Shown here: in pieces, positions 12,359-22,762 of the stretch
Layout: each line of letters begins with the position of its first letter
Numbering within the stretch: the first letter of the stretch is position 1
Source of the DNA: Malus domestica
Taxonomy: Eukaryota; Streptophyta; Magnoliopsida; Rosales; Rosaceae
Direction: 5' to 3'
DNA: 64,000 nt
NCBI RefSeq assembly: GCF_042453785.1
Contig: NC_091673.1
Location: 10,511,501 to 10,575,500 of the forward strand
Program-made: the position numbers and the translations under genes
The notes under the pieces: model-generated
What the model saw: only the letters and a program-made list of their open reading frames with translations
Database searches by the model: none
What the model was told of the DNA's origin: nothing

Positions 12359-14582
12359 TCAATGGTGGGGAGCGGACCGAGCATGCAAAAGAGGCTGTAG
12401 AGCCTTGACAACAATGCTCATATTTGGCCGGAAATCAGCTTCATATTGGACGCACAAGGCGGCAACAGCAGCCAACTGTTTCAAGCACACAAATTGTGAT
12501 CAGTGGATTTGAAGTAAACCAACTGCCTGCCTTTTCAATTAGTCTATAACTGGCCAGACCAAAAGTATGTCGTGTTCTTGTCCATCCAATCAACAATTTA
12601 AAGATAACATAATTATATATGTGTGTAACTGTGTATACATATTAAGGAATCGCAGCAATGGCAAGTATTTCTTGGAATCAAGTAAACTGGTGGTGAATAA
12701 TTACTCAATGTGTTCCCGATTACCTTTGCAACTGCCTTGGAAGGGTATTCTCCATTGAGTCTAGCATCAACACACTGCTTCACCTTATCCTCACTGAGTT
12801 TTGGTGTTGCCTAATAGAATCAAAAATTCGAGAAAAAAACTCAGCGAAATGAAAGATGAAAACCAGTAACCAATAAAATTCTCCGCTTCCACCCGTCCTG
12901 AATGAATAAAACAAAAGATGCAAGAACCAAGCATGAGTTACAAGTAGACAAGAACTAGGATGAAATTAGTACCCATGTCACAAGGCTCTGCTGCCCACGC
13001 GGCAATGTGTGATCAACAGGTTTACGCCCAGTCAAGAGTTCAAGCAACACTACACCAAAGCTGTAGACATCACTTTTTGAACTCAGCTGTCCAGTCATTG
13101 CATATCTGCCATTCGGAATCACAGACAAGAATTACAAGGGGATATATGCCAAATCAAAATTTTGGGCGTACATCATAACGTGATTATACGGTACATCAAG
13201 GAAGAAATTACTCTGGAGCATGATAACCAAAAGTCCCAAGAACACGAGTAGAATGAAGACGTGCTGCCATATCAGGTGCTTGATTTGACAGATCAAAATC
13301 AGCAATCTTTGCAACATCATCATCAAAAAGCAGTATATTGCAGGACTTAATATCACGATGGATTATATGAGGCTGCGCCTTTTCATGTAGATATTCAAGT
13401 CCTCTCGCTGCTCCTACAGCAATTTTAACCCTTTGTACCCATGACAGAACCGGACCTGGCTGTGCTCCCTTAACACCTTTCCGACCTATAGCCACATAAA
13501 GAGAAACAAATTTCTATTAGCATAGAGATGAAGGCGATCTTACTAATTATCAAAGAGATAAAGCTCAAAAATTTGCAGCTGATGAGCAATTTTCTATTGT
13601 TTGGAGGCCAACCCGCTCGTTTCGCAGATTACATGAAACACTAGGCGTCATTAAACACAAACAACTATCATCAACTAATTGACCTTCAACCTATAAGTTA
13701 TTAAGCCTCATTCAAAATTTGTAAACCAAAAAAAAATTCTGTGTGCATAAAGCTTCACTAAAAAAAGATCTATGTGGTACTTGATTAAAAATTTACAACT
13801 TTTGGAGGCTGTAAATAACACCACACGATAGGAATGTGGAAATGTTACTTACCATGGAGAATATCATGAAGGGACCCCTTAGGAGCATACTCATAGGCAA
13901 GGAGACGGAGAGGGCCATCAATACAATAACCAACAAGCTCGACAGCATTCTCATGTTTTAGTCTTGAAACCATGGAGACCTGTAAATTTATGCTCCAAGC
14001 ATTAAATAAATTTGAGTATCAAATAGCGTACCATGTCAAGTATCAAACACAAAACATTCCGCAGACTTAACCTGCGATAAGAATTCTCGCTCCGGTTGTT
14101 TACTGGAGTCTAACTTCTTAATAGCTGCAGCAGGCCCACTTTTCAGAACACCATGATATACTCTTCCATATGAACCCTCACCGATTAAAGATTTCGTGCC
14201 AAAGTTATCTGTCAAATCTTTCAATTCATCCACTGGAATGGCAGCGACAGCGATGGGGAGGATATTTACAACCTGAGTATCCTTGGGTGCAGCTTCTTTC
14301 TGATAGTAACCTCCACTATTGCCTAAATTTCAAATGTCGAGTTTTGCATCAATCAAACAATAAGCCGTAAACAGTGGATATCTAAAATCAAATGGCATAG
14401 AAGTTGACCTGACTAATTCCAACTGAAAAAGTAATGGAATATGTCATTATTATCAATGCACTCAGAATAAGAACATCGTATATATACACCCACGCGGTAC
14501 CTGCTGAGTGATTTGTCACATGCGGTCGAGTCTCAGAAGCTTTACGGACATCATCTTGTACACAACAACTGAAGCAGCTCAT
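12359..14582 (-). CDS. PTI1: PTI1-like protein kinase
   Basis: Seven coding exons on the minus strand are inferred: 14501-14582, 14072-14322, 13853-13979, 13212-13485, 12973-13105, 12724-12810 and 12359-12475. They total 1071 nt (356 aa) in one frame with GT-AG introns. The N-terminus MSCFSCC has clustered cysteines suitable for S-acylation, and there is no membrane helix, so it is a cytoplasmic kinase that is probably membrane-anchored. The kinase domain has [11 protein letters not shown] near residues 75-85, the ATP lysine in AAIKKLD (about residue 97), HRDIKSCN with catalytic D198, and DFD rather than DFG at 216-218. DFD is characteristic of the PTI1 family. Tomato Pti1 is a substrate of the Pto resistance kinase, and relatives act downstream of OXI1-type AGC kinases in stress signalling; both facts are family knowledge. 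Length and exon pattern fit the family. The exact paralogue is not determined. Confidence 0.93.
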
Positions 14583-15450
14583 GATGTTTTTATCTGAAGA
14601 AACAGTTGAAAACCATCTTAAGCAATCTTACGTTGACAGACCGCGGGCGATAAAATTTATCTAACAAAGATCAATGGTTTCTGGATAGTTATAAAGTCTG
14701 GCTTAATTTCAGACTAGTTCAATCTGTTATAAGTTACTAAAACCTCAATGAATTAACATGCTTTATTCTAAATCAATGTTATTCAAACAAGAGAAACGAT
14801 GAAGAAGCACTTGGATATCACCCAAAAAATTAAAAAAACACAACCAAAAATCTGTATCAAAAGTTAAATCCATCAATTTATTCATTTCACAAATTAAACC
14901 AAATCAAAGTAAAAATTCAAAATTCCCATTTAAGATCCATCAACAAGGAGAGATTCATTTTTACAACAGAACATAAAATTCAAAGCTTTCTATTTCTACA
15001 TGTTCCTCTTGAGTCCTGTCTCAAAAAAACAAAACAGATACACAATAAATCAAAAGAAAAAGAAGCCACAATTAGAAAAAAGTGCATCTAAAACAAATAA
15101 ATTTACAAAAAATAAAAAATAAAAAAAAAGTAGCAGAATTGTGGGGGAATGATATCTCTCACCTTGGTATGTTTATATGGTTCTTCTGGCAATTGGGTTT
15201 TTTGAGTTTTGAGTCAAGTGTTGGGATTGGAGTGATGAGAGTGATCAGGCCGGCTATGGAGGCCCGCAGGAGAGGGAGAGGGGAAGGAGGCGCACGTCAG
15301 CAATGTACAGAAGGCATGCAAATGGGGAGGTTGGGATGTCTGTCTGTCTCTCTGTCTCTCTGTTCTGGCTTTGACTTACGTTAGAAGAGAGGACACAAAG
15401 ACAACAACCGAATTTTGTGTTTCCACTCTTAAACTCCTCGGTCTTCACGA
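14583..15450 (-). promoter_or_regulatory. 5' leader and leader intron of the PTI1-like gene
   Basis: On the minus strand a leader intron appears to run from about 15162 (donor 'gtgagagat') to 14594 (acceptor 'tcttcag'), ending about a dozen nt before the start codon. A CT-rich first exon lies at about 15163-15450. Open frames overlapping this exon on either strand are not supported as genes. Confidence 0.5.
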
Positions 15451-16170
15451 TCTTCTGCGCATTTCGAAACTGTCAAAAACCAGTTGGGATGTTAAATCTT
15501 TTTAATTTTTTTTTTAATTTGATATAAATATCTCTTCACTCAATTGCGTTCTTAGTTTAAGTTCTCTGATTTATTTTTAAGTGTGCATTAACGTAAGATA
15601 TCGCTTCTAAACAGTACAAGTAACAACGCCATTTACAGTTATTAATTAAAATTTTAATAAATAAAAATAATAGTGCTGTTTTCTAAAAAAGTAAAACATC
15701 AAAAGTATTAATCATACTAAAAACTAACATTTGTCTACATACTTTGTATGTATGTACATATTTTTTTTTTAGAAAATAAGAAGGAGAGAGAAAGCGTGTA
15801 GGGTGAGAGATTTTTGTTTTTGATTTTGATTTTTTGATTTTTTGATTTTTTTTAAATATTGAAGGTATTTTAACATCACATGTAGGTGATGTTTTAATAA
15901 AAAATAATAAAATTTGGACCTATGAAATTACATTATTGCCTATCTTTTTTTTTGGTGTCATAGAAGACTAATTTATCTTTTCACTCTCTTTTGATTGACA
16001 AAGAGAGTTTTATTAATTAGTAGAAATATTAAGGCCATCTCCAACCGATGGCTGGCCAGATGGCTCGTCTCAGCCCTCTGGCCCTCCAAGATTCTCCAAG
16101 ATATTAATAAAAGGGGATGAATAGTGAGAACAAGTTCAACCCAAAAAAGAAAAGCAATAGAAAAAAAAGA
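15451..16170. other. Intergenic sequence with a partial repeat end
   Basis: AT-rich and non-coding. At about 16031-16095 the sequence 'ggccatctccaaccgatgg' and what follows resembles one end of a dispersed element familiar from apple. No matching second end was found, so it is probably truncated. Confidence 0.4.
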
Positions 16171-16320
16171 AAACTAATGAAAAATGTTTGAAAACTTTGA
16201 GTTTTAACGATAAGGGTGAAATAAAGATTAAAGTGAATAGTACTAATATTGACTTTTTAGTGTAAAAATATTATTTTTTATTAAAGTAAACAGTACCGGA
16301 AACTTTTCGTTAAAGTTCTT
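16171..16320 (+). repeat. Dispersed Rosaceae-type repeat, plus-strand copy
   Basis: This is the second copy of the family seen inverted at 1083-1219, sharing 'aaaactttgagttttaacg', 'gactttttagtgt' and 'cgttaaag'. It is non-coding. The two copies are diverged, which suggests independent older insertions rather than a local duplication. Confidence 0.7.
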
Positions 16321-17075
16321 AAAAAAAAAAAGATGAAAACCCAGTTGACGTGTTATTTTGATGAAAGTGGCTGGCACATTGTTTGTATATATTACTCACG
16401 TACTTTCTATACATATTAAACTACATAAAGCAGAGCAAAGCAATTATTCCTCTCCAAAATTCTTCTACCCAATCTCAGTTTATATGTGCATGTTACGCCT
16501 CGTTGCAACGTCATCTTGAGTCATGGGTTGTTCATTTAGATTAGTAAATTATTTCGCTCCTTAGAGGTGTGCGATGCAAGAAGATTTGTAACTAACTCGT
16601 TTAATTACGAATATTTACATTTGCATCGGATGATTTACGGTATTAAGTTCAAACCTCTCCTTGACTCTTGTCCTTTGATTTTAATATATGTTAATTCCAG
16701 ATTAAATTATGTTAATGTGATTTGCATTACATTTTTATATGCACCGCCGTTTTGAAGATGTGGATTCTGGAGGGATTGTTCCTCTGTGTAAGTATGTCTT
16801 AATGGGCTTTTAAATTTAGATGCTTTGTTAGATAATTTTTCATTGTGGCTGAAACGTTAAAGCGTACTCCATATATTATTATACAATTAGAAGGACATTT
16901 AAAAAAAAAAAACTTTCTACTGATGACATGTGATGTATTGTACTATGTTCTAAATATGCTGAAAAATTTCTCGCCTCATTGACCGTTTTCATTGACTAAA
17001 CATCGATTTCTTTTAAACTTTTGATTAAAATGCTTTTTTCTAGTTAATTAAGCCATTTTATGTACAAAATTACAC
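16321..17075. other. Intergenic sequence, nothing recognised
   Basis: AT-rich. The small open frame at 16567-16755 has no supporting feature. Confidence 0.5.
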
Positions 17076-17760
17076 TTATGATATATTTTCTTTGTCAAAA
17101 GATAAAGTTTTATTGAATTCCAATATAAACGTTTTCATTTTCAGCAAGAATATTAAAAAAAAATCTGGATCAAGAACATCCCACCGGAAATCACCTCCAT
17201 GCGAGGTAACATATGAGGCTACAGCATCCATAACGACATTTCCTTTTCGCTTTACATACAAAAACCTCACCTCTCCTTGTTGAGACACCAAACATATAAT
17301 GTCACGAATAAAACATTCCAAACTAGCATCTATAGAATACGCTTCTTGAAGCATTCGAATCAACGACTGAGAATCAGATTCGATTTCCACCAACGCAGCA
17401 CGAATCGCCGCAGCTTCAGCCATAGCCGCGTTGTTGAAGAATAAACCCCCTGCGCCACCCGCCATTTGCAACAACCCTGCGAAATCCCTCATAACCCATC
17501 TGTATCCTCCCTGTAAAGACTTCCCACACCAGGCACCGTCACAATTAACCTTTAGTACACCATAGGTGGGCCTCCTCCACCGTACCTGCTGCTCAGCAAA
17601 AATAGCACCATTCGTTTCCACATAGGAGTCAGCAGCCTGCTGATTGGTAATATGGCATGCTTTAAATTCTAGGAGTAGATGCCGCACCAAATTAACCCCA
17701 TCCATAGGATTAATTAATGTACCTTTGAAAACCATTGCATTTCGACTCTTCCAGATTCTC
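17076..17760 (-). pseudogene. RNase H-like (RVT_3) remnant of a LINE-type element
   Basis: The open frame of 219 codons starts at 17735. The same frame continues upstream to a stop near 17750 and reads WRIWKSRNAMVF, the phrase that precedes the RNase H domain of many plant non-LTR retroelement-like proteins. The RNase H fold shows VNCDGAW, EAAAIRAAL and IESDSQSLIRML, carrying the expected acidic residues, and a late RKGNVVMDAVA segment. The junction AALVEIESD is about ten residues shorter than usual between the glutamate helix and the next strand, which suggests an internal deletion. The C-terminal residues look like read-through into non-coding sequence. No reverse transcriptase is visible upstream. 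I read it as a decayed 3' fragment rather than an active gene. A domesticated single-domain RNase H gene is possible but less likely. Confidence 0.7.
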
Positions 17761-17851
17761 CACTAGACAAACACGCACTCCTGCAAAAGAAGACATACCA
17801 TTGCTAAATGAAAACGTACCAATGCCAAATTAAAATATATCGACGCTAAAT

Positions 17852-18225
17852 CAAAATGTATTGATGCGAGGTGAATAAGTCTCAACACAAAATGAAAACG
17901 GTCAAATTAAAATGTATCGACCAAATTTATTTACCGGTATTAGACAAAGTACGGACCTAATTTATTTACCCGTTCTATACATGTCACTTCAAGTAATGCT
18001 TAGAAAGTACATGCCTACTAACACACAATTAACTTTATAAATTAAATATGAAAATAGACGTACAAATCAACAATATTAATAAAATCGCTTTGAAAAATAT
18101 GTATAAAGTTAAATTGATTATAGAAACAAACGTACCAATCAACAATATGAGTAAAATTGCTTTAAAAAATAATATATATATATATATATATATAATCAAA
18201 CGATTGTGGTGGCACTAGTGGCGGT
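17852..18225 (+). repeat. Duplicated flanking segment, copy 1 (left part)
   Basis: This is nearly identical to 26429-26808, sharing 'caaaatgtattgatgc' at its start and 'ggcactagtggcggt' at its end, including the same TA microsatellite. In copy 2 the sequence continues uninterrupted to 27375. Here it is cut at 18225, where LTR copy 1 begins. It is non-coding. With 24363-24584 it is one copy of a roughly 0.95-kb duplicated segment. Confidence 0.85.
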
Positions 18226-18688
18226 TGTGACATTCGCTAAATTGCTCCGGTCATTAGTATGGATAAGTATGTAAATGGATAGAGATAGGGAAGCAAACTC
18301 AAGATGTATGTGGTTCACCCAGATTGGCTACGTCCACGGAGTAGAGGAGTTCTCATTAGTTGTGAAGGGTTTACACAAGTACATAGGTTCAAGCTCTCTT
18401 TTAGTGAGTACAAGTGAATGATTTAGTACAAATGACATTAGGGAATATTGTGAGAGAATGATCTCTATTTATAGAAGAGAGTTTCTAGTTTCATTCTGAC
18501 TTTGACACGTGTCGTGTTGTGATTGGCTTCTGATGTTGACACGTGTCGCGATATGATTGGCTTCTGATGTCGACACGTGTCGCGCTGTGATTAGCCTCCT
18601 GGTTGGAGGGAAACTCTTCTAGGTCCTTGATAGTATAACGTTGACCCGTGCTCAGTAGTTTCGGGATTGGTCAAGTATGGTACAAACA
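18226..18688 (-). repeat. LTR copy 1 of the gypsy cluster (5'-truncated in plus coordinates)
   Basis: About 463 bp, nearly identical to the LTRs at 23848-24360 and 25914-26428. It ends in plus coordinates with 'ggtacaaaca'. Compared with the full LTR it lacks the first ~52 bp ('tgttgatacac...aagtt') and joins duplicated flank copy 1 at a shared 'ttgtg'. On the minus strand it is the 3' LTR, preceded by a purine-rich stretch ('aacttaggggagcac', 18689-18703) that fits a polypurine tract. Repeated 'gacacgtgtcg' palindromes (core ACGTG) near 18507-18590 could be promoter elements; this is inference. Confidence 0.85.
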
Positions 18689-20009
18689 GTGCTCCCCTAA
18701 GTTCCTGAGTGAGGGAAGCTCCTCGGTTGGGGACTTGCAAGATCCAAGCCATTGAGTAATCACGAAACTTCTAAGTACCGAAGTGTGGTATCATTTTCAC
18801 TTGTCTTATCTGTCTCATACGTAGATGTGGCATCTTCTCTGGAAGTACTTTTCCTCCATCCAGGGGTGATATCTTTAACCGATGAAGATGCACAAGGTAA
18901 TGTATCAATTTCACTTGAAGCTTACTTGTAGTTTTGGGCTTGGTCAAATGCGATACAAAACCCTATAGTAGGAGCCCCCCAAGTCGCCGAGCTAGGAGAT
19001 TTGCCGAATGAGGTAACAGACAAGGTAAGCAATCAGACTTCCAAGCAAGCAACCTGGATCGGAGGTTCGTCTTCGGATTCCGGTTGATTGTTCTTCTTCT
19101 CCTTATGTCGTAAACAACAACAAGGATAAGGAGAAGCAAATGGAGAATAGATGATATGAGATACTTTTACTTTTGAAGAAGTATTTTTCCACATGCGTAT
19201 TCTTGAACTGGGCTGGAGGGTTTTCTAGTTTCTTTCAGAGTATAAGGCTAACTCAAGAATTTGAGGGTCAAAACAAGTCCATCAAATCTAGAGTACGTTT
19301 GACCTTGATGATATGTGATACTTTTGTTGTTGACAAAGTAGTGGATGTATCGACACGTGTTCTGTTACGCTTGTCTCCACATGCTTCCTTGTATCCTTCT
19401 CACTTGCCCTATCTGTTCCTCAGGCAGATGTGGTATCTTCTATGGAAGCATAAGATGTTGAAGATGAGTACTCGAGAGCAATGTCAGGTAAGTAATCAGG
19501 CAAGGGGTTCCAGGCAGTCAGTTCCTGACTGGAAGCTTGATTCCAAGTGCTGACTGATTGCTCTCTTTCTCCTTGTCTTGCAGGTAAGAACAATGCCAAA
19601 GGAAAAGACAGGGAAAAAGCATGATATGGGATACTCTTGCTTTTAACCCTGATGATATGAGGTACTCTTGCTCTGGTGTGGCTTGTTTGCATAGGTATTA
19701 TCGGGAGGAAAAGAAGCTGAGTATTTCGAGAGACTTTGCTGAGAGTGCCCTCTCGGATGTGAAGAAAAGTTGAGCATTTTTTTTATTTGCAGGTCTGCCT
19801 AGCTGTGGAGGATGGAGGTCGACATATATAGGAGTCTCCTTAACAACAAGTAGTAGTGCTATTCATTTACCCTTCTTGGTCATAGCAATGTAGTGGGAGC
19901 TGCAAGCTTCACGTGTTTTAACTTTGTCAAAGCACTTTGAAAAAGTGGTCTGTGGTATCTGGAAAGCTGATGTTGCGTGTGAAGATTGCAGACAAGCTTT
20001 ATCCAAGGA
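18689..20009. other. Internal region of the gypsy element, non-coding part
   Basis: This lies between LTR copy 1 and the tandem array. I found no reverse transcriptase, RNase H or integrase motif on either strand, so this element is non-autonomous as seen. Short open frames (19173-19553 plus, 19420-19692 minus) are unrecognised and probably fortuitous. Confidence 0.55.
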
Positions 20010-20520
20010 AATCAGGCTCTCGAAGTTCGGAGAGCGGTGCCTCTTCGGTTTTCGAACAGGCAATCTTGTCAAGGATCTGGCTTTCGAGATTCAGAGAACG
20101 GTGCTTCTTCAATTTTTGAGAACGCAATCCTGTTTGGGGTCTAACTCTTGAGATTTGGAGAGCAGTGTCTCTTCGATTTTTGAGAAAGTAATCATGTTGG
20201 GAGTCTGGCTCTCGAGATTCGGATGGCGGTGCCTCTTCAATTTTTTAGCACATAATCCTGTTGGGAGTCTGGCTCTCGAGATTTGGAGAGCGGTGCCTCT
20301 TCGATTTTTGAGAAAGCAATCATGTTGGGAGTCTAACTCTTGAGATTCGGATAGCAGTGTCTCTTCAATTTTTTGAGAAAGTAATCCAGTTGGGAGTCTG
20401 GCTCTCGAGATTCGGAGGGCGGTGCCTCTTCGATTTTTGAGCACGTAATCCTGTTGGGAGTTTGGCTCTCGAGATTCGGAAAGCGGTGCCTCTTCGATTT
20501 TTGAGCAAGTAATCTTATTA
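20010..20520. repeat. Tandem array of about eight ~64-bp units
   Basis: Successive units share 'ctctcgagattcgg', 'gcggtgcctcttcgatttt' and 'gttgggagtct', with starts spaced about 62-65 bp. Units differ by point changes and 1-2 bp indels. The array keeps the minus strand open over about 170 codons (20109-20621), but the encoded repeat resembles no known protein, so I do not call a gene. Confidence 0.8.
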
Positions 20521-20805
20521 GGAATGTTTTCTCGAATGTGAGTAAAGGTTGGGCATTTTTGCCAGTTTGCCTTGCCACGGAGCACGGAAGTTGACACACA
20601 TTGGGACTTTCTACTTATCAAGGAGTGGAGCTGTTCCTTTACCCTTGTGGGTAATAGTAGGGTAGCTGGACCTTCAAAATTTATGTGTCTAAACTTTGTC
20701 AGAGATTTTTGGCAAAGTTATATATGGTACCCGAGAAACTGATGTTGCGTGTGGAAAGTGGTGCCACTTCAATTTTTGAACCAATTACCCTATTGCCCTT
20801 TCTTT

Positions 20806-20810
20806 TATAA
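20806..20810 (+). promoter_or_regulatory. Putative TATA box of the antisense unit
   Basis: 'tcttttataaggg' lies 110 bp upstream of the start codon at 20920, on the strand opposite to gag. A CT-rich leader-like stretch (about 20858-20910) follows. Position and context fit a plant TATA box; no experimental support. Confidence 0.45.
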
Positions 20811-20919
20811 GGGCACCAATTGTGTGCAAGGAGTACATTCAGAGAGTTATTGCTTGTAGGAATTTTCCCCTTACTTCAGAGATTTCTTTCACCTAATTTT
20901 TCCTTCATCATTTCTGAGA

Positions 20920-21594
20920 ATGTCTGACCCATATAACCGTCGTTTTGACTTGAACTTTGGTGAAGAGGTAGCCATACCTTCTCAAGACAACATATAACGG
21001 CCATCTTTCTTATCCTCTACTGGTCCTCTTACCGTTGGAGACTCTGTGATGAAGAATGATATGACCGCTGCGGTGGTGGCCAAGAACCTTGTTACTCCCA
21101 AAGATAACAAACTACTTTCCAAACGGTCTGATGAGTTGGCTGTTAAGAATTCTCTGGCTCTTAGTGTTCAGTGTGCAGGTTCTGTGTCTAATATGGCCCA
21201 ACGCCTATTTGCTTGAACCCACCAAGTTGAATCATTAGCGACTGAAGTGATAAGTCTCAAACAGAAGATCAGAGGGCTCAGGCATGAGAATAAACAGTTG
21301 CACAGGCTTGCACATAACTATGCTACAAACATGAAGAGGAAGCTCGACCAGCTGCAGGAATCTGATGGTCAGATTTTAGTTGATCATTAGAGGTTTGTGA
21401 GTTTGTTCCAAATGCATTTATTGCCTTTGTCTTCTGGGGCTGTACCGCGTAATGAAGCTCCAAATAATCAACCTTTGGTGCCTCCTCCTTTTGGGATTCT
21501 GCCTAGTACCGAGGCTCCGAATAATCATCCTATGGTGCCTCCTCTTTTTAGGGCTATGTCGATTGCTAAGACTTCTCCTGAGCAACCTTTGTGA
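20920..21594 (+). pseudogene. Broken extra reading frame inside the gypsy element, antisense to gag
   Basis: One continuous frame of 225 codons runs from ATG at 20920 to TGA at 21592-21594, interrupted by only three in-frame stops: TAA at 20995-20997, a TGA near 21214 and a TAG near 21388. There are no frameshifts. The N-terminus has MSDPYNRRFDLNFGEE. The middle is a probable coiled coil rich in Leu, Lys and Gln (around LKQKIRGLRHENKQLHRL). The C-terminal third is Pro/Asn-rich with a repeated E/RAPNN-P-VPPP phrase. I recall similar predicted proteins in apple annotations, but no known enzyme or domain. It has a TATA-like box upstream and an AATAAA downstream, so it looks like a complete antisense gene unit, now inactivated. 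Additional ORFs, sometimes antisense, are known in some plant Ty3/gypsy lineages. Function unknown. Confidence 0.7.
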
Positions 21595-21661
21595 AGGCTC
21601 CCTCTTATTTGTTTATTTTGATTCATGTATATGTACATATTTGTAATTTATCGGAGATATC

Positions 21662-21667
21662 AATAAA
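21662..21667 (+). terminator. Putative poly(A) signal of the antisense unit
   Basis: AATAAA about 70 bp after the final stop codon, preceded by 'tgtatatgtacat' and 'tttgtaattt', which resemble plant far-upstream elements. Confidence 0.45.
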
Positions 21668-22138
21668 CAAGTTTTGCTTCATTTCAACGTATTGTGTTAA
21701 ATACATCAAGGCCTTCTTCACTTAGTTCTTTGAATTTTTCCTTTTGTTGAAACTTGTATGTTGAAGCTTTGTGAGTGAAGCATGTAGGTTGAGGTAGTGC
21801 TCCCCTAATTTTCCGAGTGAGGAAAACTTCTCTTTTGGAAACTTGAAAAATTCAAGTCACTGAGTGGTCGTGAGACTTCCGAGTATCAAGGTGCAGTAGC
21901 ATATGGTAGGAGTCCCCCAAGTTTCCGGTCGAAGTAGTTGACGAATGAGGCATTTCCTTTCTAAGTGGTAGCTCAAAACTCCTTCTTCATATATATTTGT
22001 TATGAAAGTTGTTAGACTCATAGAATAGGAGGCCTAGGCAATTTTTATTTTATTTTTTTGAATTTTTTTTTTTCGATTTTTTTTCGAATTTTTGAATTTC
22101 CAAAATTTTGAATTTTTGAATTTTTGAATTTCTGAAAA

Positions 22139-22169
<31 letters not shown>

Positions 22170-22173
22170 TAAA
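21668..22173. other. Internal spacer of the gypsy element
   Basis: No coding signal. It includes a homopolymer-rich 'gaatttttgaattt' stretch and a TA microsatellite (about 22138-22161). Confidence 0.5.
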
Positions 22174-22762
22174 GCTTTGTAAGTGAAGCTTTGGTGTTGA
22201 AGCTTTGAGGTTGAAGCTTTGTTGGGCACCATGAATTGATTTTGCTTCACACTATCTTGATCAAGATAGTGTGAAACTTTTGTAGGTGAAGCTTTTGTAT
22301 TGAAGCTTTGTAGGTAAAGCTTTTGTATTGAAGTTTTGTAAGTGAAGTTTTTGTGGGTGAAGTTTTTGTGGGTCAAGCTTTTGTAGGTGAAGCTTTTGTA
22401 TTGAAGCTTTGTAAGTGAAGTTTTTGTGGGTGAAGTTTTTGTGGGTCAAGCTTTTGTAGGTGAAGCTTTTATGGGTCAAGCTTTTGTAGGTCAAGCTTTT
22501 GTAGGTCAAGCTTTTATGGGTCAAGTTTTTGTGGGTCAAGCTTTTGTGGGTGAAGCTTTTGTAGGTGAAGCTTTTGTGGGTGAAGCTTTTGTGGGTGAAG
22601 CTTTTGTGGGTGAAGCTTTTGTGGGTGAAGCTTTTGTAGGTCAAGCTTTTATGGGTCAAGCTTTTGTGGGTCAAGCTTTTGTAGGTGAAGCTTTTGTGTT
22701 GAAGCTTGCTTTTGTGGGTGAAGCTTTTGTAGGTGAAGCTTTGAAGTTGAAGCTTTTGTTGG
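22174..22762. repeat. Minisatellite of ~15-bp units ('gaagcttttgtgggt')
   Basis: Roughly three dozen units alternate between the forms 'gaagcttttgt(a/g)ggt' and 'caagcttttgt(a/g)ggt', with occasional 'ttgaagc' variants. The array is interrupted once near 22220-22270 by one palindromic unit of the following array. Because the unit is a multiple of three, both strands stay open (for example 22426-22776 plus and 22261-22674 minus). The encoded pentapeptide repeats are a consequence of the DNA repeat and not evidence for a protein. Confidence 0.9.

Noticed and set aside
20109..20621. 170-codon minus-strand open frame with repeated residues
   Set aside because: It follows the ~64-bp tandem array and does not resemble a known protein.
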